Under the pieces are notes generated by a model. That model worked only from the letters and a program-made list of their open reading frames with translations, made no database searches and was not told the DNA's origin. A stretch of 64,000 bases of DNA from Thermomicrobium sp. 4228-Ro (GTDB lineage: Bacteria; Chloroflexota; Chloroflexia; Thermomicrobiales; Thermomicrobiaceae): NCBI RefSeq assembly GCF_026241205.1, contig NZ_JAPFQM010000001.1:434001-498000 (forward strand), given 5' to 3'. Positions 1 through 7,310 of this stretch are shown piece after piece. Positions within the stretch are counted from its first letter, which is position 1. The number at the start of each line of letters is the position of its first letter. Made by a program: the position numbers and the translations under genes.

Positions 1-1
1 G

Positions 2-1342
2 CGCGTCCTCTGTGTCACCGGCCAAATCCCATCCGATCAGATCGGCAAAGGGCGAGGATTCTTGCATGAAATCCCGTACCAGCTCGAAACGCTCCGTTCG
101 GTGACCAAGTGGGTCGCACGGGTGACGACACCGGAAGACGTTCCAGGGCGCGTACACGAGGCGTTCGAACAACTCTTCAGCGGACGGCCACGTCCCGTCG
201 CGCTGGAAATCCCCCCAGACGTGCTCCAGAAGGCTGCCGAGGTCGAACTCGTCGCACCGATACGCCCGGAGCCACCCGAACCGGATCCGGAACTCATCGA
301 ACAAGCGGCTCAGCTCTTGGGGAAAGCCGAGCGTCCACTCATCTTCGCCGGGGGCGGTGTACTCGTCGCCGAAGCGTGGAACGAGCTGCGGGAGCTCGCT
401 GAACAACTCGAGGCACCGGTCGTCCTCACGATGGACGGCAAAGGTGCACTCGACGACCGACACGATCTCGCGCAGAACATCATCGCCGCTCGAGAACTCA
501 CTCCGCAATCGGATGTCATTTTGGTCGTCGGGACGCGCTTCCTCCAGCCAGCGATGTCCGACTGGGGACCGCACGATCAGGCCGTCATTCAGATGGACAT
601 CGACCCGGAGGAGATCGGCCGGAACTACCCTCCGACGATCGGGATCGTTGCCGACGCCAAACGAGGACTCACCGCCTTGCTGGAGCGACTCCCCCTCTAT
701 AACCAGCAGCGAGCGTCACGGCGCAGCGAACTCCGAGCCTTGAAGGAGCGGGTCGCCGATCTCCTCTGGGAAGTCCAGCCGCAAGCGTCGTTCGCAATGG
801 CGCTCCGCCAAGCGCTTCCCGAGGACAGCATCGTGGTCAGCGAGAGCACGCAGGTCGGCTACTGGACGTGGAACGCTTTCCCCGTCTACCAGCCCCGCAC
901 GTTTCTGACGTCCGGCTACCAGGGGACGCTGGGTTTCGGTTTCGCGACAGCGCTCGGAGCCAAGGCCGGGAATCCCGGTCGTGCCGTGCTTTCGATCAAT
1001 GGAGACGGCGGTTTTCTCTACAATCTTCCGGAACTGGCGACGATGGTGCAGCACCGCCTCGATGTCATCACTGTCGTCTTCAACGACAACGCCTATGGGA
1101 ACGTCCGCCGCATTCAGAAGGAACGGTTCGGTGGCCGGTTCATCGCATCGGACCTCTATAACCCAGACTTCGTCGCGCTCGCGCGGAGTTTCGGAATCGA
1201 GGGCGCTCGCGTCCATACGCCCGAGCAACTCCGCGATATTGTGGCCGATGCGGTCGCGGATCCGCGACCGATTCTCATCGAAGTGCCGGTCGGGGAAATG
1301 CCGAGCATCTGGGGAATCGTGAACGCCGGTCGCCGCTACTGA
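2..1342 (+). CDS. Thiamine-diphosphate-dependent enzyme, acetolactate-synthase-like (5' end outside window)
   Basis: The frame is open from base 2 with no stop, and the first codons already read as conserved protein (VTGQIPSDQIGKGRGFLHE). The true start therefore lies upstream, and the TTG at 62 is not a start. About 447 residues are visible: a central domain, then the C-terminal ThDP-binding domain. The ThDP/Mg motif is clear as NGDGGFLYNLPELATM followed about 25 residues later by NDNAYGN. Enzymes of this family decarboxylate or ligate 2-oxo acids (acetolactate synthase, benzoylformate decarboxylase, oxalyl-CoA decarboxylase and relatives). The exact substrate cannot be read from the sequence. 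No ilvN-like small subunit follows, so a role in branched-chain amino-acid synthesis is not supported by context. The gene ends at a 10-bp hairpin shared with the convergent oxidase operon. Confidence 0.85.
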   Translation, partial: RVLCVTGQIPSDQIGKGRGFLHEIPYQLETLRSVTKWVARVTTPEDVPGRVHEAFEQLFSGRPRPVALEIPPDVLQKAAEVELVAPIRPEPPEPDPELIEQAAQLLGKAERPLIFAGGGVLVAEAWNELRELAEQLEAPVVLTMDGKGALDDRHDLAQNIIAARELTPQSDVILVVGTRFLQPAMSDWGPHDQAVIQMDIDPEEIGRNYPPTIGIVADAKRGLTALLERLPLYNQQRASRRSELRALKERVADLLWEVQPQASFAMALRQALPEDSIVVSESTQVGYWTWNAFPVYQPRTFLTSGYQGTLGFGFATALGAKAGNPGRAVLSINGDGGFLYNLPELATMVQHRLDVITVVFNDNAYGNVRRIQKERFGGRFIASDLYNPDFVALARSFGIEGARVHTPEQLRDIVADAVADPRPILIEVPVGEMPSIWGIVNAGRRY

Positions 1343-1370
1343 CCGCTCGCCTGGAGCAGAGAGCGAAGGT

Positions 1371-1398
1371 CGGGGTGGCGGAACTCATCGCCACCCCG
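1371..1398. terminator. Hairpin between convergent genes, probable bidirectional terminator
   Basis: A perfect 10-bp inverted repeat (CGGGGTGGCG / CGCCACCCCG, 8-nt loop) lies in the 73-bp gap between the ThDP enzyme and the oxidase operon, which are transcribed toward each other. Neither side has a clear T-run, so it is at best a non-canonical terminator. Confidence 0.5.
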
Positions 1399-1415
1399 CT
1401 CCTACCTTGCAGAGC

Positions 1416-3104
1416 TCAATAGACCTTGATCGGTGGGGACACACTGTTGAGCGGCAAGTAGAGTACGAACAACGGAATGTACGCGATCGCGACCAGAATG
1501 ACACCGACGAGGAACCAGAAACCGAGACGGTCCCAGAGAGGCGCCGTTTCACGGGCACCGAACCGCATCTCGGCCACCGGGATCTCCATCGGCTGGGCGA
1601 GCCGGCGGCCAGCTAACAGTGTCCAGAGGATAACGATGAAGTAGAGCGCCCCGCTGATCACCATCAGGGTACCACCGATGGCGGTCAACCAGTTGTCGAG
1701 ACCGGCGCTGATGAGGTCGCGGTACGGTGCCTCTCCGATCGACGAGCGACGCGGCTCGCCGAGGAGTCCAGCCGCGATCTGCCCACGCGCGAAGAGGAGG
1801 ACACCGACGAACCACAACCACGCCTGAGCGAGCGCCAGGCGACGCCCCATGAGCTCACGGCCGCTCAGGTACGGGATCAGCCAGTAGGTGATCCCGATGA
1901 AGGAGAGAGCCACCGCTGTCCCCACCGTCATGTGGAAATGGCCAGGGATGAAGGACGTATTGTGTACGACATTGTTGAGGTTATAACTCGCATTGACGAT
2001 CCCAGTCGCGCCACCGAGGATAAAAACGAGCATCGCGAGCAACTGGGCAGCGACACTCGGATCACCCCAGGGAAGCTTCCAGATCCACCCCAAGAGTCCC
2101 CGGCCACCGCGAGCGCGGCCACCGTCCTCCAGTGCCGCCATGACGGTGAAGGCTGTAACGAGGCTCGGATACACTACCGAGAACGTCGTGAACAGGTGGA
2201 CGACCTTCATCACGGTCGGGATACCGGGATCGACGTACTGGTGATGGAGCCCAGTAGGCACCGAGAAGATCAGCAACAGGATGAAGACGAGGCGAACCAG
2301 GCTATCGCTGAAAACACGGCCCCCGACCTGGCGCGGCACGATCAGGTACCAGGAGATATAGGCTGGCATCAGCCAGAAATAGACGATGGCATGGCCGGTG
2401 TACCAGAAAAGAATGCGGTTGAACTGGGGATCGGTCGTTTTCAGCCATCCCAGCTGCCAGGGCAGCAAGAAAAAGACGACGAGTACGACGACTCCGAGCG
2501 AGGCCAGCGCCCACATGACGTACGTGACGACACCAACGAACCCCAGGAGCGGTGTCCGTTCAGCAGGATGCTCGCGTTGCCAGGCCCGGCGCGTCAAGAC
2601 GAGGTTCAACGCCGTCAGGAGTGTGGAGACCACCAGCAATGCAGCACCGAGATAGAACAGTGAACTCGCCCGCATCGGCGCGTAGAAGGTGAAGAGAACC
2701 GTCGCTTGATTCCGCAGGATGGCATACGCTGCGAGCAGCGTGCCGGCCAGCATCGTCCAGAACGCCCCCTGGACGAGGAACGTGCTCGCGAGCGGCCGCT
2801 CGAAGCCGCGGATCGCCATCAGCGAGACGAACGCATTCCCAAAGCCGAAAGTGAACAGAAACGCCAGGAGGACTCCATGGATCGTGAGACCCTGATAATA
2901 GCTCTGGAGTAGCAGTCCCTTGTAGATCACGATGCCCACACGATCCAGCGCCTGCATGAGCCCCATCAGGCCACCGACGGCGAGACCGATGAGGGCGAGC
3001 GCCAGCTGCCCCTTGATCGGCCACAGCTGCTCAGCAAGGAAGACGCCCTCCCGCGCGACCGCTCCACCACCGGCCACAGCCTGAGGACGCGCTGTCGCGC
3101 TCAT
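1416..3104 (-). CDS. cbaA: ba3-type cytochrome c oxidase subunit I
   Basis: This is the heme-copper core of a B-family terminal oxidase. It reduces O2 with electrons from cytochrome c and pumps protons in the cytoplasmic membrane. The 562-residue protein is highly hydrophobic, with about 13 predicted helices. Visible ligands are the helix II His in TIHGVLLAFLF, the CuB His/Tyr pair in GHAIVYFWLMPAY, the HH pair in GLHHQYVDP, and the helix X histidines in FIPGHFHMTVG. The GHxxVYFWLxPAY form is typical of ba3/SoxB-like enzymes. The chosen ATG at 3104 overlaps the subunit II stop codon (ATGA). A longer frame from 3167 would run back into cbaB and lacks support. It is the last gene of a leftward operon: membrane protein, IIa, II, I. 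Confidence 0.95.
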   Translation of the reverse strand: MSATARPQAVAGGGAVAREGVFLAEQLWPIKGQLALALIGLAVGGLMGLMQALDRVGIVIYKGLLLQSYYQGLTIHGVLLAFLFTFGFGNAFVSLMAIRGFERPLASTFLVQGAFWTMLAGTLLAAYAILRNQATVLFTFYAPMRASSLFYLGAALLVVSTLLTALNLVLTRRAWQREHPAERTPLLGFVGVVTYVMWALASLGVVVLVVFFLLPWQLGWLKTTDPQFNRILFWYTGHAIVYFWLMPAYISWYLIVPRQVGGRVFSDSLVRLVFILLLIFSVPTGLHHQYVDPGIPTVMKVVHLFTTFSVVYPSLVTAFTVMAALEDGGRARGGRGLLGWIWKLPWGDPSVAAQLLAMLVFILGGATGIVNASYNLNNVVHNTSFIPGHFHMTVGTAVALSFIGITYWLIPYLSGRELMGRRLALAQAWLWFVGVLLFARGQIAAGLLGEPRRSSIGEAPYRDLISAGLDNWLTAIGGTLMVISGALYFIVILWTLLAGRRLAQPMEIPVAEMRFGARETAPLWDRLGFWFLVGVILVAIAYIPLFVLYLPLNSVSPPIKVY

Positions 3105-3568
3105 CGCACCACCACCTTCCCGTACATCTGGTGATGCCCGAAACCACAGTACTCGTGGCAGACCCAAAGGTACTCACCGGGCTGGTCGAATCGGGCCGTC
3201 ACCTGCGAGATCTGGCCCGGGATGACCATCACATTGGCATTGGTGCCAGTCAACTCGAAACCGTGAATCACGTCCGAACTCGCCAGTGTGAACGTGACCG
3301 TCGAGCCGACCGGTACCTCGATTTCGTTCGGCTGGAACTGCCAAGCACGAGCGACGAGCACTGCTTCGTACTTCCCACCGCCCAAGTCACGTAAACCCGG
3401 CTGATCGAACGGGGGCGTTGTCGACAGCGCTCGCGGATCGACGCGTCCGGCCGGCGAGGGGACATGGACACCAGCGACCAGCGCACCGATCGCGATACCG
3501 ACGATGCCGAGCGCGAGCATGAGACCAGCGAGGACCATGAAGATCCGCTCGTACGTCTCGATCCGCAT
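3101..3568 (-). CDS. cbaB: ba3-type cytochrome c oxidase subunit II (CuA)
   Basis: 155 residues: a single N-terminal membrane anchor (about 10-33) and a periplasmic cupredoxin domain that accepts electrons from cytochrome c. All CuA ligands are present: His102 (DVIHGFE) and the C-terminal cluster Cys137-x-Glu139-x-Cys141-x3-His145-x2-Met148 (CHEYCGFGHHQM). The short length with one transmembrane helix matches the Thermus ba3 subunit II type rather than aa3 oxidases, which have two helices. It starts 4 bp after the subunit IIa stop, and its stop overlaps the subunit I start, so the three subunits are almost certainly co-translated. Confidence 0.95.
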   Translation of the reverse strand: MRIETYERIFMVLAGLMLALGIVGIAIGALVAGVHVPSPAGRVDPRALSTTPPFDQPGLRDLGGGKYEAVLVARAWQFQPNEIEVPVGSTVTFTLASSDVIHGFELTGTNANVMVIPGQISQVTARFDQPGEYLWVCHEYCGFGHHQMYGKVVVR

Positions 3569-3572
3569 CGAT

Positions 3573-3707
3573 TCACCCCCGCCCGAGCATGTCGAAATAC
3601 ACCGTCAACCAGATCCCGATGATCACGATCAAGATGATCAACGTGAGGAACAACGTTCCGACCGGATGCTGTTCATTCCGCTCGTCGCTCCGCTCCACCG
3701 ACGACAT
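3573..3707 (-). CDS. cbaD: Small single-helix protein, cytochrome ba3 oxidase subunit IIa-like (44 aa)
   Basis: A 44-codon gene begins at the ATG at 3707 and ends with TGA at 3573-3575. It has a short charged N-terminus, then one transmembrane helix (TLFLTLIILIVIIGIWLTV) and a short tail YFDMLGRG. In Thermus thermophilus ba3 oxidase, the third subunit (IIa, about 34 residues) is a single helix encoded beside subunit II. Size, topology and position match here. A purine-rich GAGGAGTGGGGAGC precedes the ATG. The gene overlaps the upstream membrane-protein gene by 35 bp in another frame and ends 4 bp before cbaB. Sequence identity to known IIa proteins is not asserted; the call rests on topology and position. 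Confidence 0.75.
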   Translation of the reverse strand: MSSVERSDERNEQHPVGTLFLTLIILIVIIGIWLTVYFDMLGRG

Positions 3708-3978
3708 GCTCCCCACTCCTCTCCGCTTCTTCCCCTGCCACACCACAACCTCGTCCCACCTCGTCTCTCACCTCCCCCAATGCCCCGCTCCGTGCCAGAA
3801 TCCAGCGCGCCAGGAGCAAGGTGAGCAGAACCCCGGCAATGCCGATTCCGCCACGAAACCAGTCGGATCCCGAAGCGAACCCTCCGACGATCCGATTGAA
3901 GCTCGACCAGAACAGCATCGCACTGGCCCCACCCCAAACCAGCAGCACGAGCCAGGCCACAAGCAACGACCAGCGCAT
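3673..3978 (-). CDS. Two-helix membrane protein heading the oxidase operon (101 aa)
   Basis: The product has two hydrophobic segments, about residues 4-28 (SLLVAWLVLLVWGGASAMLF) and 43-62 (GGIGIAGVLLTLLLARWIL), then a polar C-terminal tail rich in Gly, Glu and Arg. I do not recognise the family. A strong ribosome-binding site (GGGAGGGAG) sits 4 bp before the ATG at 3978. It is the first gene of the ba3 oxidase operon, and its 3' end overlaps the start of the subunit IIa gene, so it is probably co-translated and may be an accessory or assembly membrane protein. That role is inferred from position only. The last 25 codons overlap cbaD, which probably explains the low-complexity tail. Confidence 0.6.
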   Translation of the reverse strand: MRWSLLVAWLVLLVWGGASAMLFWSSFNRIVGGFASGSDWFRGGIGIAGVLLTLLLARWILARSGALGEVRDEVGRGCGVAGEEAERSGEHVVGGAERRAE

Positions 3979-4035
3979 CGTCTCCCTCCCGCCTACCGAG
4001 TCTAATCGGAAACCGGCGACCCAGATGGCTCGGTG

Positions 4036-4065
4036 TTGACAGAAAGTGTTACAAATGCATAAAAG
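4036..4065 (+). promoter_or_regulatory. Candidate promoter for the ABC exporter operon
   Basis: A perfect -35 TTGACA lies at 4036-4041. A weak -10 (CATAAA at 4058-4063, 16 bp spacing, or TAAAAG at 4060-4065, 18 bp) lies in the AT-richest stretch of this divergent intergenic region, about 95 bp ahead of the ATPase start. A second -10-like TACACT is at 4116-4121 without a good -35. Confidence 0.4.
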
Positions 4066-4160
4066 TCCGAAGACGGGGCCTATCGCGCATTCGGGCGACG
4101 TCCATCCCGCAGCAGTACACTTAGCTGGTGCGACGCGGTCGCAGCTAGAGGGGCGAACGA

Positions 4161-5132
4161 ATGTCTGCGGCCATCGAGGTCCGTGGTCTGGTGAAACGAT
4201 ACGGCGAGATCATCGCTGTCGCTGGCGTAGACTTCACGGTCGAGCGCGGCGAATTCTTCGGTTTTCTCGGACCGAACGGAGCTGGCAAGACGACCACGAT
4301 CAGCATTCTCTGCACGCTCGTCCGCCCGACCGAGGGCACTGCTCGCGTCGCTGGCTTCGACGTTCGGCATGAATCGGATCGTGTCCGCCAGAAAATCGGA
4401 ATCATCTTTCAAGATCCCAGTCTGGATACGCAGCTCACCGCTTGGGAAAATTTGGCGCTTCACGCTCGCGTCTATGGCGTACCGGGCGCGCTCTGGCGGT
4501 CGAGGGCTGAACAGCTTCTCACCCTCGTTGAACTGTGGGAGCGGCGGCATCACCTGGTTCGAACCTTCTCCGGCGGCATGAAGCGCCGGCTCGAGCTCGT
4601 CCGCGGGCTCCTCCATGCCCCGGACGTCTTATTTCTCGACGAACCGACGCTTGGCCTCGATCCGCAAACACGACGTCAGATCTGGTCGTATCTCCTGACC
4701 TTACGTCGCGAGACAGGTGTGACCCTCTTTCTCACAACGCACTACCTCGATGAGGCAGAACAATGCGATCGCGTCGCGATCATCGATCACGGCCGGATCA
4801 TCGCGCTCGACACGCCGGAAGCGCTCAAGGCGCGGGTGGCCAAGGATATCGTCGTCCTCACCACTGCTGATGACCAGCGAGCGGCCGACGAATTGCGTGC
4901 ACGGTTCGGACTCGAACCGATGCTCGTCGATGGGACGCTGCGTATCGAGGCTGAGCGTGGTGACGAGCTGATCCCGAGACTGATTCGTGAGCTGACCGTA
5001 CCGATTCAGTCGGCGAGTCTCCGTCGTCCTTCGCTGGACGACGTCTTTCTCGCCCTGACTGGTCGACAGATCCGTGAGGAGGAGGCTTCAGAACTCGATC
5101 TGTTCCGCGAGCGTATGCGGGCGCGACGCTGA
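4161..5132 (+). CDS. ABC exporter ATP-binding protein (DrrA/ABC-2 type)
   Basis: 323-residue nucleotide-binding subunit. Walker A is GPNGAGKTTT (about 38-47), the signature is FSGGMKRR, Walker B is VLFLDEPTLGLDP, and the switch His is in LFLTTHYLDEAEQ. The FSGGM form and the C-terminal extension of about 80 residues (TADDQRAADELRARF onward) are typical of drug, polysaccharide or lantibiotic exporter ATPases of the DrrA/NatA group. It powers the permease encoded 11 bp downstream. The ATG at 4161 follows a GAGGGGCGA ribosome-binding site. It is the first gene of a three-gene rightward operon whose third gene is a cobalamin adenosyltransferase. The transported substrate is unknown. Confidence 0.92.
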   Translation: MSAAIEVRGLVKRYGEIIAVAGVDFTVERGEFFGFLGPNGAGKTTTISILCTLVRPTEGTARVAGFDVRHESDRVRQKIGIIFQDPSLDTQLTAWENLALHARVYGVPGALWRSRAEQLLTLVELWERRHHLVRTFSGGMKRRLELVRGLLHAPDVLFLDEPTLGLDPQTRRQIWSYLLTLRRETGVTLFLTTHYLDEAEQCDRVAIIDHGRIIALDTPEALKARVAKDIVVLTTADDQRAADELRARFGLEPMLVDGTLRIEAERGDELIPRLIRELTVPIQSASLRRPSLDDVFLALTGRQIREEEASELDLFRERMRARR

Positions 5133-5143
5133 GAGGAGTCGCG

Positions 5144-6004
5144 ATGGCAACTGCCGAATTGCTCGATCAGGTTCGTCCACCATCCTCCGCCACGCGGGCA
5201 GTCATCGGTGTTCTCACGCTCTGGCAGCGCGATCTCCTGCGCTTCTGGCGTGACCGTACGCGTATCGCCGGAGGACTCGCCCAGCCGCTCCTCTTCCTGG
5301 CTATCTTCGGCGCCGGACTCTCGCCTTGGATGGGACGGCTCGGTGGCGCGACCGCCGGCCCGGATTATGTCCAGTTCATCTATCCCGGTATCATCGGGAT
5401 GTCGGTCCTGTTCTCTTCGATTTTCAGTGCCGTGTCGGTGGTGTGGGATCGCGAGTTCGGCTTCCTTAAAGAACTCCTCGTCGCGCCGATCCCGCGCTGG
5501 TCGATCGTCGTAGGGAAAGCCCTGGGCGGGAGTTCGACGTCCATGCTTCAGGGGCTCCTGCTGCTCGTTTTGGCTCCGGTCATCGGCGTCGGCCTGAGTC
5601 TGCGCGCAATTCTCGTGCTGATCCCGCTCCTCTTTCTGCTCGCCTTCGCGCTCTCCAGCATCGGGCTCGTCATCGCCGCACGGATGCGCTCCACCGAGGG
5701 GTTCGGGCTGGTGATGAACTTCCTCGTCACCCCGCTCCTCTTCCTCTCCGGCGCACTCTATCCACTGAATAACCTTCCATCCTGGCTGCTCGTCCTGACG
5801 CGACTCGATCCGGTCACGTATGGCATCGACGCGATCCGGCGGATCGTGCTCGCCTCGACCGGGGTACCGCAGCCGCTCATCGACCAACTCGGTGTATCGC
5901 TCTTCGGACGCCCGCTCGATCCAGCGCTGGACGCGCTGCTCGTGCTCGCCTTGGGACTCGTCCTGATCGTGGTCGCTGCTCGACAATTCGAGCGGCAAGA
6001 TTGA
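5144..6004 (+). CDS. ABC-2 type transporter permease
   Basis: 286-residue membrane subunit with six predicted helices and the ABC-2 layout: a cytoplasmic N-terminus, helix 1 in GGLAQPLLFLAIFGAGL, and a last extracytoplasmic loop before the final helix (LLVLALGLVLIVVAARQF). The segment YIYPGI-like (QFIYPGIIGMSVLFSSIFS) and ELLVAPIPRWSIVVGKALGG are typical of DrrB/NodJ-like permeases. It partners the ATPase encoded immediately upstream (11-bp gap, GAGGAGTCGCG ribosome-binding site) and is followed after 16 bp by the adenosyltransferase gene. Substrate cannot be deduced. Confidence 0.9.
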   Translation: MATAELLDQVRPPSSATRAVIGVLTLWQRDLLRFWRDRTRIAGGLAQPLLFLAIFGAGLSPWMGRLGGATAGPDYVQFIYPGIIGMSVLFSSIFSAVSVVWDREFGFLKELLVAPIPRWSIVVGKALGGSSTSMLQGLLLLVLAPVIGVGLSLRAILVLIPLLFLLAFALSSIGLVIAARMRSTEGFGLVMNFLVTPLLFLSGALYPLNNLPSWLLVLTRLDPVTYGIDAIRRIVLASTGVPQPLIDQLGVSLFGRPLDPALDALLVLALGLVLIVVAARQFERQD

Positions 6005-6020
6005 CCGGAAGGAGCCAACG

Positions 6021-6563
6021 ATGCTGTACACCGGTAAGGGCGATCAGGGATACACCGATCTCCTCGGTGGCCGCGTGCCGAAATACGCGCCACGACCAGA
6101 AACGTTCGGAACCCTGGACGAAGCAACCTCCGCGATCGGTCTGGCAAGGGCACTCGCTCAGGACGAGAAGACCAAGCGCATCCTCATCCGAGTCCAGCGC
6201 GATCTCTACGTGATGATGGCCGAACTCGCGTTTGCCCCGGGCATCGAACAGGAGAAATACCACATCACCGAAACACACGTGCGGCATCTCGAAGAGACGA
6301 TCGACCGACTCGGTGCGATCGTTCCCATCGGCCGGCACTTCGTCCTACCGGGCGATACCGCTCAGGGGGCGGCACTCGACTTCGCTCGCACCGTCGTACG
6401 ACGTGCCGAGCGCCTGGTCGCGCGACTCTATCATGACGGCGAAGTGCACAACGAATATCTCTTGGCGTACCTGAACCGACTCTCCTCGCTCCTGTTCGTC
6501 TTGGCACGATACGAGGACCATCGTGCCGGAGTCACACCGACGCCAGCGAAAGAGCAGCCATGA
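6021..6563 (+). CDS. pduO: Cob(I)alamin adenosyltransferase, PduO type
   Basis: 180 residues. The enzyme transfers the 5'-deoxyadenosyl group of ATP to cob(I)alamin to make coenzyme B12. The N-terminal ATP-binding motif YTGKGDQGYTDLLGGRVPK corresponds to the TKxGDxGxTxLxGG motif of PduO/MMAB proteins. The GTLDEATSAIG segment and the conserved Arg-rich helix FARTVVRRAERLVARL with NRLSSLLFVLAR are also present. Length is standard for the family. It is the third gene of the ABC exporter operon, 16 bp after the permease and with an AAGGAG ribosome-binding site. No other cobalamin gene is in the window, so the reason for its pairing with an exporter is unclear. It converges on dcd with a 3-bp gap. 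Confidence 0.92.
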   Translation: MLYTGKGDQGYTDLLGGRVPKYAPRPETFGTLDEATSAIGLARALAQDEKTKRILIRVQRDLYVMMAELAFAPGIEQEKYHITETHVRHLEETIDRLGAIVPIGRHFVLPGDTAQGAALDFARTVVRRAERLVARLYHDGEVHNEYLLAYLNRLSSLLFVLARYEDHRAGVTPTPAKEQP

Positions 6564-6566
6564 CGC

Positions 6567-7160
6567 TCAGGAACTGCGCAGCCGCTCGAGCGCCAGTTCT
6601 TCGGCCAGCCGGCTCGGCTTGGGATCCTTTTGGCCCGCGTACTTGTTGCCGCGCTTCATCCGATACGGTACGAGGGCCGGCGAGGTCAGCTGCTCGAACG
6701 TAAACGAACAAATGCGCATGCCTGGATACAGCGCGACGGCCATACGCCCGAGATTCGAGAGCTCCATCGTCGCGGTTCCCGCCCAGCCTGGCTCGAAGAG
6801 TGCAGCTGTACTGTGGACCGTAATGCCCAAGCGCGCGATACTCGAACGCCCCTCCAGTCGTCCGACGAGGTCGTCGGCAATCTCGATGTACTCGAGCGTC
6901 GAGGCGAGCGCGAAATCACCTGCCTGCATGATGAACGGCTCACCATCCGGCACGACGATCGTGCGCATCGCATCGCCGATCGACTGCGGTTGCCGTGGAT
7001 CAATGTAGGAAAAACGCGAGTGCTCGAACACCATGAACGTATTCCCGAGGCGCAAGTCGATCGAACACGCGCCGAGTTGTGTCTCGAGATCTGGTTCCGG
7101 GGTGATCTTGATGCGGCCGGTCTTCAGTGCCTCGATGATATCCCGATCGGACAGAATCAT
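6567..7160 (-). CDS. dcd: dCTP deaminase
   Basis: 197-residue protein converting dCTP to dUTP and ammonia, feeding dTMP synthesis. The family signature is clear: GRSSIARLGITVHSTAALFEPGW, followed by the catalytic-glutamate segment TMELSNLG, and the C-terminal PYRMKRGNKYAGQKDPKPS. The start was set at the ATG at 7160 (MILSDRDIIEAL), preceded by AGGAGG. A longer open frame to 7448 runs through the intergenic region and into the LCP gene and is not supported. Whether this enzyme is monofunctional or also a dUTPase (as in the archaeal bifunctional form) cannot be decided by eye. It is a single gene, divergent from the LCP gene. Confidence 0.93.
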   Translation of the reverse strand: MILSDRDIIEALKTGRIKITPEPDLETQLGACSIDLRLGNTFMVFEHSRFSYIDPRQPQSIGDAMRTIVVPDGEPFIMQAGDFALASTLEYIEIADDLVGRLEGRSSIARLGITVHSTAALFEPGWAGTATMELSNLGRMAVALYPGMRICSFTFEQLTSPALVPYRMKRGNKYAGQKDPKPSRLAEELALERLRSS

Positions 7161-7268
7161 GCTCGCCTCCTGCCTCGCACCCAGCCGGCGTAGGAACCCC
7201 TCGTACGGACGACAGTATGGAGTGAACGGCGGCGCGCCGTCAACTCCGGGCCTCGCTGCTGCGGCTGC

Positions 7269-7274
7269 TATACT
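7269..7274 (+). promoter_or_regulatory. Possible -10 element upstream of the LCP gene
   Basis: TGCTATACT gives a near-consensus -10 (TATACT) 37 bp before the LCP-family start. No convincing -35 is present at 16-18 bp. Confidence 0.35.
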
Positions 7275-7310
7275 CCTGCCCGGCGCGAGAGGGCTGTGGA
7301 AGGACCGGGA

